Below are positions 44,402 through 52,775 of a stretch of 64,000 nucleotides of DNA, piece by piece. The DNA is taken from the NCBI GenBank assembly GCA_963785745.1, contig CAWAWR010000026.1, positions 100,219-164,218 of the forward strand, given 5' to 3'. The notes beneath the pieces are model-generated. The model was given only the letters and a program-made list of their open reading frames with translations, did no database searches and had not been told where the DNA came from. Source of the DNA: VAZQ01 sp963785745 (GTDB lineage Bacteria; Pseudomonadota; Alphaproteobacteria; Rhizobiales; Xanthobacteraceae). Numbering within the stretch: the first letter of the stretch is position 1; each line of letters starts with the position of its first letter. The translations under genes were made by a program, and so were the position numbers.

Positions 44402-45067
44402 TCAGGTCCGGCCGCGCGACACGCGCTCGATTTCGGCGCGCACCAGCCGCTCGACCAAACCCGGCAGGTTGTCATCGAGCCACGACTTGAGCATCGGCCG
44501 CAACATTTCGCGCACCAGATCCTCGAGCGTGCGGGCGTTCTGCACCAGCACCGTGTGGGCAAGCGTATTGAACGCCGAATCGACCGCCGAGGTCGTCGAT
44601 GCCGAGAGGAGTGCTTCGCGGCTCAGTGTTGCACCGCGCGGCAGCGGCTCGGGTTCAAACGGCCGCTCCTCGAACACCACGTCCGATTGTCCGTCGATGG
44701 TGCGAAAATTCGCCAACTCGTCCTCGGCCGCCATCGATTCCGTCAGGTCCAGGATATCCGGCGCCGGTGGCTCCTCAACCGGCTCGGACGGAGCGGTCGC
44801 GTTGAGGTTGGAAAGCATCGCGTCGATGTCGGCCTGCCGCATCGCCGGCTCGGGGGCCGGCTTCGGCGGCGGCACGACGGGCGCCGCGCGCGGCGGCGGC
44901 GGAACAGGCTCCGGGCGTTGCGCCATGGGCGGCGGCGCCGGCGGCGGTGGCACCGGATCGGCAGCCTTGGGCGACGGCTTGGTCGTATCGTCGTCGGCGA
45001 TGATCCGCCGGATGGAGGCGAGTATCTCCTCCATCGTTGGTTCTTGTGCCTTGGCAGGCTGGTTCAT
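44402..45067 (-). CDS. popZ: DUF2497 polar-organising protein PopZ
   Basis: PopZ forms a polar hub that anchors the chromosome origin region and other pole proteins in alphaproteobacteria. The 221-residue product has the typical layout: an N-terminal helix (PTMEEILASIRRIIADDD, about 11-28), a long Pro/Ala/Glu-rich linker, and a C-terminal helical oligomerisation domain (LVREMLRPMLKSWLDDNLPG, then LVERLVRAEIERVSRG). It lies between valS and tolC as in many relatives. Its stop is 4 bases from the convergent MFS stop. Confidence 0.9.
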   Translation of the reverse strand: MNQPAKAQEPTMEEILASIRRIIADDDTTKPSPKAADPVPPPPAPPPMAQRPEPVPPPPRAAPVVPPPKPAPEPAMRQADIDAMLSNLNATAPSEPVEEPPAPDILDLTESMAAEDELANFRTIDGQSDVVFEERPFEPEPLPRGATLSREALLSASTTSAVDSAFNTLAHTVLVQNARTLEDLVREMLRPMLKSWLDDNLPGLVERLVRAEIERVSRGRT

Positions 45068-45279
45068 TTGCCGCGTCCCCGCTCAGGTCCCCACGCCCTG
45101 AGTCGCGCCTTACAATTCGGCGCGAATCAACGTCGAAGCGTAGCGCGCTTTTAAGTTGAATGCATTAGAGCGACGTCGGACGCACACTGGTTTCGCCTCT
45201 GCCGTAGCGCCAGCGTCGCAGTCGAATCAATATGTCATGTGAAAGGTTGAGCGCAAGTTTGTAACTTGCTCAGCGGCGC

Positions 45280-46752
45280 TTATCGTCCGTCAGGTGTGCG
45301 AACGCCGCCCCACTTGTCGCGCACCTGTTGATAATGGACCATCGCATCGTAAGTCGGGATGCCCAATCCGAGGATTTGCGGCGAGAGACTCCCGACCGCC
45401 GCCAGCACCGTGTAGGAGGCGACGACGCGATCGCGCTGCGCGGTGACCAGCGAGACGCGGGCGTTCACAAGATCCTGCTGCGCGTTGAGTACGTCGAGCG
45501 TGGTGCGCTGGCCGACGCGGGCTTCCTCACGTACGCCGTTGAGAGCGATCTCGGCGGCGGCGACCTGCGCCTGAGTCGCCTCGATCTGCGCCTTCGCGGC
45601 CTCCAACTGGCCCCACGCCTGGGTGACGGTCGACTGCACCTGATCGCGGGCGGTGTCGAGGTCGAGCCGGCGCTGACCGAGCGTCTCCTTGGCCTGCCGA
45701 ATCGTCGCGTATTCCTGGCCGCCCTGGTAGATCGGAACCGAAAGCTGGGCGGTGGCCTGCGCCGAGAAGGTCGACGCCGTGGTCAGGTTGGTGGGCGAAT
45801 TGTGCTGCTTGTTGGCTGCGCCCTGCAACGTCAGCGTCGGGAGCAGCGCACCCTCCGCGACCTTCACCTGATACGCCGCGACGTCGACATTGTAGGTGGC
45901 GGTGGTGATGGTCGGATGCTCGGTGCGTGCTCGCGCCAGCGCTCCCGCAAGGTTGCGCGGAGAGAGCCGGTCGACCGGCATCGCCGGCGCTAGGCGTCCC
46001 GGCTCCACGCCGATCACCTGCCGGTAGTTGGCCTGCGACGTGATGTAGTTGGATTGCGCGGTCAGCAAGGACGACCGGCCCGCTGCCAGCCGTGATTCGG
46101 CCTGCGCGACGTCGGTGCGCGTCACCTCGCCGACATTGAAGCGATCCCGCGTCTGCCGCAACGTCGCCTCGAGCACGGTCACGTTGCTGCGCTGCAGATC
46201 GAGGATGGCGGCGTCGCGCAGCAAATTCATGTACGCGGTCGCCCCGCTCAGCAGCACCGTTTGCTCGGTCGAGCGCAACGTTTCGCGTGCTGCAAATACT
46301 TGCAACTCCGCCTGTCGCGTGCGGTTGCCGGTCTGGAAGCCGTTGAACAGGGTCTGCGTGGCGGTGATGCCATAGGTTGCGGAGCCCACGTTTCCGCAAT
46401 TCGTCGGGGTGCAGCCGCTTGTCGCGCCCGATTTGCTGAAGGTCTCCAGATGAGTCTCGCTCAGACTTCCGGTCGCGGCCACGCGCGGGCGGTAGCCGCC
46501 GAGCGCAATGGCGACGTTCTCGTCAACGGCGCGGGTCGCGGCGCGTTGGGCATTGAGCTGCGGATTGTTCTGGTAGGCCTGGATCAGCGACACGTTCATG
46601 GTGGTCGGGCCGGCGGCGGCGGCGCTGCGACGTTGGGGCGGCGGTTCTTGCGCGCTGGCGCTCGCCAGCCAGATGCCGGCGACGGCCACAACGGCAGTAA
46701 GGGCGGTTATGCACCGCCCGACCGCACCCGGCCGACCCTGCCCCCTCACCAT
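45280..46752 (-). CDS. tolC: TolC-family outer-membrane efflux channel
   Basis: TolC proteins form trimeric tunnels through the outer membrane for efflux pumps and type I secretion. The 490-residue product has a signal peptide (ITALTAVVAVAGIWLASASA), then the two-fold repeated helical/strand pattern (LIQAYQNNPQLNAQRAATRA; ITATQTLFNGFQTGNRTRQA; VPIYQGGQEYATIRQAKETL; VGQRTTLDVLNAQQDLVNAR). The ATG at 46752 fits the signal peptide better than 46770. It lies downstream of the second pcm gene and upstream of popZ, a conserved order. Confidence 0.94.
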   Translation of the reverse strand: MVRGQGRPGAVGRCITALTAVVAVAGIWLASASAQEPPPQRRSAAAAGPTTMNVSLIQAYQNNPQLNAQRAATRAVDENVAIALGGYRPRVAATGSLSETHLETFSKSGATSGCTPTNCGNVGSATYGITATQTLFNGFQTGNRTRQAELQVFAARETLRSTEQTVLLSGATAYMNLLRDAAILDLQRSNVTVLEATLRQTRDRFNVGEVTRTDVAQAESRLAAGRSSLLTAQSNYITSQANYRQVIGVEPGRLAPAMPVDRLSPRNLAGALARARTEHPTITTATYNVDVAAYQVKVAEGALLPTLTLQGAANKQHNSPTNLTTASTFSAQATAQLSVPIYQGGQEYATIRQAKETLGQRRLDLDTARDQVQSTVTQAWGQLEAAKAQIEATQAQVAAAEIALNGVREEARVGQRTTLDVLNAQQDLVNARVSLVTAQRDRVVASYTVLAAVGSLSPQILGLGIPTYDAMVHYQQVRDKWGGVRTPDGR

Positions 46753-46887
46753 CCAAAGACCCCACGCCACACGCGGTCAAAGCCGCGCGACCGAGCCCAC
46801 GCGACCATGCCCGGACGCGATGGACCCTACCGACCCTGGCGTAACCATAAGCGCCCTCAGCCTCTTATGAAACCCCTGAGGAATTTT

Positions 46888-46918
46888 GCGGCGCGCAAAC
46901 GGGGAAAAAACGCGCCGC
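46888..46918 (-). terminator. GC-rich stem-loop between pcm2 and tolC
   Basis: GCGGCGCG at 46888-46895 is the exact complement of CGCGCCGC at 46911-46918, with a 15-base loop holding a run of A. It lies 68 bases downstream of the pcm2 stop and upstream of tolC, so it could end the pcm2 transcript. On the minus strand it is followed by AAAA rather than T, so this call is weak. Confidence 0.35.
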
Positions 46919-46985
46919 TTGCGTTTTCTGCGCCACACCTTGCTGTGGGAAACTTAGGGCAACGGGATACCGGCAGGCGGCGGCA

Positions 46986-47648
46986 TCAAAATACGAAGGC
47001 CGGCGGCTCCGCAAATCCCGGCAGCGCCGGCCCGGCGGCGTCAAAGACCGGCAAGGCGCTCGCCTGCCCGCCCCCGGCCAGATAGCGCACGGCTTTGCTC
47101 GCGGGCGCCCGGCCAACGACCGCGACCAGCCGTCCGCCCTCCGCGAGCTGGCGCAGCAGCCGCTCGGGTACCACTTCGGCCGCGCCATTGATCAGGATGA
47201 CGTCATAGGGCGCGCCCGCCGGCCAACCATCCGGCAGCGCACCGGACACGACCTCGGCATTGGCCGCACCGATTGCGGCCAAATTCTCGCGCGCATGGCG
47301 CGCCAGCGTCGCGTCTTCCTCCAGCGCAATCACGCTGCGCGCAAGTCGCGCCAGCAGCGCCGTCGAATAGCCGGTTGCACAACCGACATCGAGCACGCGA
47401 TCCTGCGGACCGACCTCGGCCGCCTGGATCAGCTTGGCCAGCACCATGGGCTTCAACAGCCGGCGCGCCGGCGTCGCGGAAGTGACGGCCACATCGAGGT
47501 CGAGATAGGCCACCGATGCATTGCGTTCGGGAACGAACCGCTCCCGCGGCAGGTCCAGCATCGCCCCGATGATCCGCTGATCGGTGACGTCGCTGGTGCG
47601 AACCTGGCCATCGACCATCATGCGGCGCGCGGCGGCAAAATCGAACAT
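46986..47648 (-). CDS. Protein-L-isoaspartate O-methyltransferase family protein, second copy
   Basis: The 220-residue product begins MFDFAAARRMMVDGQVRTSD and has the SAM-binding motif VLDVGCATGYSTALLARLA at about residues 83-101. The PCMT-type LDLPRERFVPE and DVILINGAAEVVPERLLRQL follow. It differs considerably from the pcm at 5719: the Q-T-I-S-Q-P-like substrate segment reads ARRLLKPMVLAKLIQ here. This branch, next to tolC in many alphaproteobacteria, may have a different target. No frame problems are seen. Confidence 0.88.
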   Translation of the reverse strand: MFDFAAARRMMVDGQVRTSDVTDQRIIGAMLDLPRERFVPERNASVAYLDLDVAVTSATPARRLLKPMVLAKLIQAAEVGPQDRVLDVGCATGYSTALLARLARSVIALEEDATLARHARENLAAIGAANAEVVSGALPDGWPAGAPYDVILINGAAEVVPERLLRQLAEGGRLVAVVGRAPASKAVRYLAGGGQASALPVFDAAGPALPGFAEPPAFVF

Positions 47649-47811
47649 CGGAGGCCCTGAGGATTGCGGCGGCTGACGCCCTCTCTATCGACAAGCGCGG
47701 TGCTTATGCAAGGCGGCCACGAAGCCGCCGGAAATCAAATCGGCCCGCGAAAGCGGGATCGCCCCGATTAGTTGCCCGTTCAGGATTGCTCCTGTATCAA
47801 GCCGCCCAGAC

Positions 47812-47885
47812 GGCCACGTGGCGGAGTGGTTACGCAACGGTCTGCAAAACCGTGTACCCCAGTTCAATTCTGGGCGTGGCCTCCA
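47812..47885 (+). tRNA. tRNA-Cys (GCA)
   Basis: GGCCACG at 47812-47818 pairs with CGTGGCC at 47875-47881. The D arm region (GCGGAGTGGTTACGC) is present, and the anticodon loop CTGCAAA carries GCA for Cys. The T arm has the standard GTTCAATTC loop. The discriminator is T at 47882 and an encoded CCA follows at 47883-47885. Confidence 0.95.
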
Positions 47886-48010
47886 AGCTCTAGCGGCATC
47901 CGACCACTCCCCCGCCCAATTCCCGTTCCGGCACCGTGAAATTGGCCCGTCGGCGCCCCCTCGCCCGCCGCCCCCCATTTGGTTGCCGCATTCATTAAAG
48001 TTTTACGAAT

Positions 48011-48072
48011 ATCGCTATGCAGCACACTATTGCTGCTATGCGATAACTACTGGTGATTAAAGTGGTATACCA
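48011..48072 (+). promoter_or_regulatory. Palindromic operator region upstream of the DUF1127 gene
   Basis: Two dyads precede the gene. The first, at 48011-48044, has ATCGC....CAGCA and TGCTG....GCGAT around a 6-base spacer (CACTAT). The second, TGGTATACCA at 48063-48072, is a perfect 10-base palindrome of the kind bound by GntR-family repressors. An AT-rich ACTATATAG just after it may be the -10 element. The ribosome site is AGGA at 48113-48116, before ATG 48123. The binding proteins are unknown. Confidence 0.55.
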
Positions 48073-48122
48073 GACTATATAGAGTTCCAAGTCAGCAACG
48101 ATTAACAAGCACGAGGACTTCT

Positions 48123-48344
48123 ATGACAACCATTGCCCTGTCCCAACTGGTTCATCAGGCCCCGGCCTTCTTTCAGCGGATTTCCCAGCGAATTGCTGCG
48201 TTTTTCGACGGAATCGAAGAGGCGCACCTGATGGCGCAGCGCTACAAGACGCTGTCGCAGATGACCGACGCCCAGCTCGCGGCGCGCGGCCTCAAGCGCG
48301 AAGACATCCCGCAGGCTGTGCTCGACTTCGACGTCCGCGCCTAA
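48123..48344 (+). CDS. DUF1127 small protein
   Basis: The 73-residue protein has the DUF1127 pattern in its second half: YKTLSQMTDAQLAARGLKRE and DIPQAVLDFD. The N-terminal half is helical (LVHQAPAFFQRISQRIAAFF). DUF1127 proteins are usually Arg-rich and some act as RNA-binding or regulatory factors in alphaproteobacteria. This one is less basic than most. It is monocistronic, with dyad elements upstream and a strong stem-loop downstream, so it is likely well expressed and controlled. Confidence 0.85.
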   Translation: MTTIALSQLVHQAPAFFQRISQRIAAFFDGIEEAHLMAQRYKTLSQMTDAQLAARGLKREDIPQAVLDFDVRA

Positions 48345-48392
48345 CGGCCGGATCGCGTCGACGGGAGCCTGAGACGCCACCTGAAAAGATCG

Positions 48393-48423
48393 AATGCCGG
48401 CCGCGGTCCCCGAGGCCGGCATT
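48393..48423 (+). terminator. Stem-loop terminator downstream of the DUF1127 gene
   Basis: AATGCCGGCC at 48393-48402 is the exact complement of GGCCGGCATT at 48414-48423, with an 11-base loop. It is 48 bases past the DUF1127 stop and is followed by the T-rich TGTCATATCT. This is the best intrinsic-terminator candidate in the window. Confidence 0.7.
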
Positions 48424-48532
48424 GTCATATCTGAAAGGACTTCCGTGCCTTATTGATCGCGGGCGGGCTATTTCGCGCTAGGCAACGGGAAACCCGTTTG
48501 TTAATACGCGGCTCCTTCCTCTGAGGCGATGT

Positions 48533-48607
48533 TCCCCGGTAGCTCAGTGGTAGAGCAACCGGCTGTTAACCGGTTGGTCGCTGGTTCGAATCCGGCCCGG
48601 GGAGCCA
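48533..48607 (+). tRNA. tRNA-Asn (GTT)
   Basis: TCCCCGG at 48533-48539 pairs with CCGGGGA at the 3' end. The D arm is GCTCAGTGGTAGAGC, and the anticodon loop CTGTTAA carries GTT for Asn. The T arm has GGTTCGAATCC. The discriminator G at 48604 precedes an encoded CCA at 48605-48607. Downstream lies a remnant region. Confidence 0.96.
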
Positions 48608-48753
48608 AATAAATCAGGGGTTTGTCGCCACCCCACAAATTCCGAAAAACGCCCGGGGTACCCTGGGGGTACCAAGAAAACGCCCCGCATCCCTGACACG
48701 CGCCGCGCTCGATCACCGCACCACCGCTCGCCGCTGCGGGGTGTTGGCCGCCC

Positions 48754-48948
48754 GATCACCTGGGCCCATTTCTCAGTCTCGTTGGCGAAGAGCTTGCCGA
48801 AATCGGCGGGCGAGCCGGCGAGCACCGTTCCGCCTAGGTCGGCAAGCCGCGCCTCGATCTTGGGATCGGCGAGGCCGGCGCTAATCTCCTTCTTGAGCGT
48901 CTCGATGATTTCGGCGGGCGTATTGCTAGGCGTGCCGAGGCCGTGAAA
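48754..48948 (-). pseudogene. C-terminal remnant of a Bug/TctC-type gene
   Basis: About 65 codons read HGLGTPSNTPAEIIETLKKE, ISAGLADPKIEARLADLGGT and SPADFGKLFANETEKWAQVI. This is the usual last quarter of a Bug protein; the intact gene at 52776 has GFAAPRNTPSEIIDTLYREI in the same place. Upstream the frame runs antisense into the CapA-like gene, and downstream it continues past the expected end without its normal stop. So both ends of the original gene are missing. The 150 bases between it and tRNA-Asn hold nothing recognisable. Confidence 0.8.
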
Positions 48949-49984
48949 GGTGCTCGAGCGCGATCTCGACGTGCTCGCCGTTGCGCTTGAGCTCTGTCCC
49001 GAGCGCGGCGCTGCCGGAGATGATGTAGGCCAGCGCTTCCGCTTCATTACCCAGCGGTGTGATGAACGTCTCGTTCTTGTCGTTGTGGCGCATGAGCTGA
49101 AACGTCCCGCCCGCGAGCTTGCCCCCTTGAAGCGTAATGCACACCAGCAGCCCGGTCCAATCGCCGTGCACGCCGCGATGGCCGGAGTGGAACGACAGAT
49201 TGCAAAGGCTGTAGAAAATCGGTTTGCCCTTGTAAACTTCGATCGGCAGCACATAGTGCGGCCCATGCCCGACCACGATGTCGGCGCCGACATCGATCGC
49301 GCTGTGGGCAATTTCGGTCATGTACTGCAGAACGTCGTGGTCGACGCCCCAGTGGCAGGACGCGACCAGCACGTCGACCTGCGGACGCAGGGCGGCAATG
49401 TCCTCCTTGAACTCCGCGAGATAGGCAGCGTCCGTCCAGGTGACGATCTGCGGCGGCAGGCCGGGCCGGTTGGGCGGATATGAATCGGGCGTCAGGCGCG
49501 AGGTCGGAATTTGATAGGCAGTGTGTCCCTTGATCACGGCAATGCCAACCGCGTCCTTGCGCGCCTCGTGGTTGGTCGGCCAATAGATCGAGCTGCGCTG
49601 AACGAAACCGAACCGCACGCCGGCGCGCTCGACGATGGCGGGGGCGCGCGCCGCCGCTAGATTTTTCCCAGCCCCAGTGTGCAAGATACCGATGCGGTCG
49701 AGCTGCGCGATTGAGGTGTTGATCGGCTCGCCGTAGTGCACATTGTTGGCGATCCCGACCACGCCGATACCCGCGTCCGTAAGCACCCTGGCGCCGACGT
49801 CCGGATCGACAAAGAAACCTTCGTTGCTGTGGGAGTGGTCCGCCGGCGGCACGCTGAGCAGGCACTCGAGATTGCAGAACACCAGGTCGCCCCTACGCAG
49901 CTCGCTGTTGACGCGCGCGAGCGGTACCGCAGGATCGGTGACCCCCTTCAGATTGACATCACCAGTCAAGATCAACGTCGCCAT
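48926..49984 (-). CDS. CapA-family (metallophosphatase-fold) protein
   Basis: The 352-residue product has the CapA/PgsA-type layout: TGDVNLKG at the start, NLECLLSV, GIANNVHYGE, SCHWGVDHD, VVGHGPHYVLPIEVYKGKPI and YSLCNLSFHSGH. The Asp, Asn and His residues in these blocks form the family's metal site. There is no signal peptide, so this one may be cytoplasmic. The last ~10 residues (LEHLSRPRHA) overlap the Bug remnant, so the natural C-terminus was probably replaced by the rearrangement. The substrate is unknown; capsule synthesis is not implied. Confidence 0.82.
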   Translation of the reverse strand: MATLILTGDVNLKGVTDPAVPLARVNSELRRGDLVFCNLECLLSVPPADHSHSNEGFFVDPDVGARVLTDAGIGVVGIANNVHYGEPINTSIAQLDRIGILHTGAGKNLAAARAPAIVERAGVRFGFVQRSSIYWPTNHEARKDAVGIAVIKGHTAYQIPTSRLTPDSYPPNRPGLPPQIVTWTDAAYLAEFKEDIAALRPQVDVLVASCHWGVDHDVLQYMTEIAHSAIDVGADIVVGHGPHYVLPIEVYKGKPIFYSLCNLSFHSGHRGVHGDWTGLLVCITLQGGKLAGGTFQLMRHNDKNETFITPLGNEAEALAYIISGSAALGTELKRNGEHVEIALEHLSRPRHA

Positions 49985-50321
49985 TTACGATCCCCTATCC
50001 ACCATTCCAGCCGTTCTCGGTCAGCCTTCAGCCCAGCGAGTGAGAGTAGAAGTTGCGATGTCCGGCAGGCAATCGAAAAAGCGCGCGATGCACGTTGCGC
50101 CAGCAAGTCGTGTCGGCCCGCACATTGCCAAAGTGAGCGGACATCGCTGGATGCCCGCTTTGTGCCAGAAGCAGAAAAAGCGGATCATCAGCTCGATCAC
50201 CGCGGACGAGCTGCTATACACCAACCCCGCCTCCGGGTCTTGAGCGGAAAGCTCGCGGTGAGCATTTTGGTCCGCTTTGCCTCCGAAACCGACATCGCGC
50301 GATTATGAGCACAAGCACCTA
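49985..50321. other. Intergenic stretch without a recognisable gene, left of the IS5 element
   Basis: No supported coding region lies here. It includes AGTGAGCGGACATCGCTGG and GCCCGCTTTGTGCCAGAAGC near 50132-50172. A matching-style segment (AAAGCGGACCTATTATGCTC, 51176-51195) lies on the other side of the IS element. Segments of this kind are common between genes in Bradyrhizobium-like genomes. The region looks like eroded intergenic DNA into which the IS inserted. Confidence 0.5.
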
Positions 50322-51082
50322 GGACGTGGACTCATTAACGCGCAGCCATAGCCGTATGGATGCAAGCTGGACGAATGCGAGGTAGTTGGCCGCGAGCTTG
50401 TCGTAGCGCGTTGCCACACGCCGGCAGTGCTTGATCTTGTTGAAGAACCGCTCGACCAAGTTGCGAGCCCGGTAAAGATACGGACTGAAGCATAGCGCCT
50501 CTGTCCGATTTCTTTTTGGTGGGATATTCGCCCAGGCGCCGTGCTGGCGAACAAGAGCTCTGATCCAATCGGCGTCATAGCCACGGTCGGCGAGCAGCAT
50601 TGTTCCCGACTTCAGGCGAGATAGGAGTTTGCCTGCGAGCCGGTTGTCGTGTGCCTCACCGGCCGTCAGTGCGAGCCGGACCGGCAGGCCATTGGTATCG
50701 ACCACCGCATGAAATCTTGCTGGTCAACCCGCCTCGTGACCGGCCCATGGACTGTCTTCTGTTCCGAGTGATGCAGGCACCGTGCTGATGCACGCGGACA
50801 ATAGACGTGTCGATCATCTGCACGGCGGCATCATGGGCGCCGGCGAGTGCGTTCATGATCTTGGCCCAGACGCCCGCTCGTCGCCAGCGAACGAAGCGAT
50901 TGTAGCAAGTGGTGTACGGACCGAAGTCTGTCTGGCAGATCGCGCCACGGTGCTCCAGATCGCAAGACCCAGAAGATGCCATTGAGGACACGACGGTCAT
51001 TCACCCGTGGCACGCCGCGCGGCTTGTTGGGCAGCATCGGCTTGATGGCAGTCCACTCATCGTCGGTGAGTTCGTAGCGCAT
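50319..51082 (-). pseudogene. IS5-family transposase, two +1 frameshifts
   Basis: The N-terminus MRYELTDDEWTAIKPMLPNK and GIFWVLRSGAPWRDLPDR is followed in another frame by FGPYTTCYNRFVRWRRAGVW and the first catalytic Asp in MIDTSIVRVHQHG. After SRGGLTSKI a second shift leads to VVDTNGLPVRLALTAGEAHD, then the second Asp in LADRGYDADWIRAL and the Glu in RNLVERFFNKIKHCRRVATR. One extra C near 50940 and one extra T near 50712 explain both breaks. Removing them gives one continuous IS5/IS427-group protein. IS427-type elements sometimes use a programmed shift, but two breaks fit decay or error better. Confidence 0.85.
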
Positions 51083-51121
51083 GATTCGGCCCCTTCAGTT
51101 AGGGGCTTGAATCACGGCCCG
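50322..51121 (-). mobile_element. IS5-family insertion sequence (decayed), approximate ends
   Basis: The element holds a single IS5-type DDE transposase gene on the minus strand. Possible terminal repeats are GGACGTGGACTCA at 50322 and, on the other strand, GGGCCGTGATTCA at about 51121-51109; they match imperfectly, with gaps. No clear target-site duplication is seen, so the ends are estimates. The transposase is interrupted by two +1 shifts, so the element is probably immobile as written. Confidence 0.72.
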
Positions 51122-51290
51122 GCAGTCAGGCTCAACATGCCCTGCCAAAGGACGCTTTGGTCGCTATGCACCCGAAAGCGGACCTATTATGCTCACTTTG
51201 AGTTTTGTCGGTCATGACCCAACTGCGACATTGGTTGATCGCACAGGGGCATTCCGAAAGGATACTCCGGTCAAGCGAGCGAGAGCCACC

Positions 51291-51665
51291 ATGCAGTCGA
51301 AAATGGCCCCTTGGGCGTTCGTACTCGCCGTTCCGGACATGAACAGGAGCGCCGAGTATTTCCGCGACGTCCTCGGCTTCCGTATCAGCTGGGCGGATGC
51401 AACAGATTGGCGATTGGCCGAAAGGGACGGCGTTCGGATAATGCTGGGCCAGTGCCCGACCGACATGCACCCGAGCGCGCTTGGTTCTCACAATTGGTTT
51501 GGCTACCTGGACGTCGATGACGTCGATGGCTTACACGCCGAACTTGTTGCGCGTGGGGCGGTCTGTTCTGCGCCCAAGGATACCCATTATGGAATGCGTG
51601 AGATTGTCGTGACCACGATTGACGGGCACAAACTCGTGTGCGGGCAGCCATCAAAACGCACCTGA
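51291..51665 (+). CDS. VOC (glyoxalase/bleomycin-resistance fold) family protein
   Basis: The 124-residue product has the two-module VOC pattern: FVLAVPDMNRSAEYFRDVLG, FRISWADATDWRLAERDGV and GYLDVDDVDGLHAELVARGA. It ends REIVVTTIDGHKLVCGQ. The start at 51291 has GAGAG seven bases ahead, and an upstream ATG at 51189 lies in IS flank DNA. The family includes isomerases, dioxygenases and resistance proteins, so the reaction is not assigned. It is convergent with the Bug gene at 51742. Confidence 0.85.
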   Translation: MQSKMAPWAFVLAVPDMNRSAEYFRDVLGFRISWADATDWRLAERDGVRIMLGQCPTDMHPSALGSHNWFGYLDVDDVDGLHAELVARGAVCSAPKDTHYGMREIVVTTIDGHKLVCGQPSKRT

Positions 51666-51741
51666 TCCGCTCTTTCGCCGGTCCTGGAGGGGACCAGCGG
51701 ACATCGGCCGGATGAACCAAGTAGATTTATGAGTACACGGC

Positions 51742-52731
51742 CTAGTTGCCGGCCTTCAATCCGCTTTCCTTGATCACCTTCGCCCACTGCTGACCTTCAT
51801 CCTTGATGACGGCGGCAAATTCCGCGGGCGTGCTTCCGATCACGGCGAGGCCTTGGTCGTCGAAGATTTTGCGCACATCCGGCAGCGCGAGGATGCGCAT
51901 GGTCTCGCGATGCAGGCGCTCGAGTATCGCGGGCGGCGTTCCCGCCGGCGCCAGGAACGAATGCCACACCGTCGAGCGGAAACCGCTGACCCCTTCCTCC
52001 TCCATGGTCGGGATTTCCGGCGCCGCGCCCCAGCGCGTGCCGGTGCCGACCGCCAGCGCCCGCAGCTTTCCATCGCGCGTCAAGGGGAGCGCGGTCGGCA
52101 TGCTGAGGAACGCGACCGGGATACGGCCGCCGATGATATCCGGCACCGACACCGAGACGCCCCGATACGGCACGTGCTGGAGATTGATGCCGGCCATGAG
52201 CTTGAACAGCTCGGCGGCGAGATGATTGCTGGTGCCGGCACCGCCCGACGCAAAGGAGAGCTGACCCGGATTTTTGCGCGCGAGTGCAATGAGCTCCTTA
52301 ACCGACTTCACCGGCAGGTCGTTGTTGACAACCAGAACATTGGGCGTGAAACAGAGCTGCGAGATCGGCGCTAAATCCCGGAGCGGATCGAACGGCACCT
52401 TTTGATAGAGCGACGGATTGACGACCAGCGGCCCGGGCGCGGAGATCAGCAAGGTGTGGCCGTCGGGCGGGGACTTGGCGACGCGCTCGGTGCCGATATT
52501 GCCGGAGGCGCCGCTCACATTCTCGACCACGGCCGGCTTGCCCAGGGCTTCGGTGAGCTTGTCGGCCATCAGGCGGGCAACGATGTCGGACGGCCCGCCC
52601 GGCGGAAACGCCACGATCAAGCGGATCGGCCGCTCCGGATAGTTCGCCTGCGCCACGGCGTTGCCGACAATCGGAAGTGTCGACAGGATCGCCAGCAGGA
52701 TCGCAAAGCCACCGGAGTTTGTTTTCGTCAT
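51742..52731 (-). CDS. Bug/TctC-type substrate-binding protein
   Basis: The 329-residue protein has a signal peptide ending GNAVAQ, then YPERPIRLIVAFPPGGPSDI, the ASGNIGTERVAKSPPDGHTL loop, and RYRGVS-type and VPTMEEEG-like segments (seen as IPTMEEEGVSGFRSTVWHSF). I chose ATG 52731 with GGGGAGCC upstream; 52818 would add 29 unsupported residues. It is followed by a related but distinct Bug gene 44 bases upstream on the same strand. Substrate unknown. Confidence 0.9.
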   Translation of the reverse strand: MTKTNSGGFAILLAILSTLPIVGNAVAQANYPERPIRLIVAFPPGGPSDIVARLMADKLTEALGKPAVVENVSGASGNIGTERVAKSPPDGHTLLISAPGPLVVNPSLYQKVPFDPLRDLAPISQLCFTPNVLVVNNDLPVKSVKELIALARKNPGQLSFASGGAGTSNHLAAELFKLMAGINLQHVPYRGVSVSVPDIIGGRIPVAFLSMPTALPLTRDGKLRALAVGTGTRWGAAPEIPTMEEEGVSGFRSTVWHSFLAPAGTPPAILERLHRETMRILALPDVRKIFDDQGLAVIGSTPAEFAAVIKDEGQQWAKVIKESGLKAGN

Positions 52732-52775
52732 CGAAGGCTCCCCGCGTTGTTGCACGATGTGTTGGCATCCCAGGA

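Noticed and set aside
47685..47978. Minus-strand ORF across tRNA-Cys
   Set aside because: It overlaps the complete tRNA and has no family resemblance, and its composition matches shadow frames.
48608..48753. Integrase or attachment-site remnant next to tRNA-Asn
   Set aside because: The position is suggestive, but no integrase fragment and no repeat of the tRNA 3' end were found here, so no feature is claimed.
49743..50308. Plus-strand ORFs antisense to CapA and through the IS5 left flank
   Set aside because: No domain is seen. They continue from antisense of CapA into eroded intergenic DNA.
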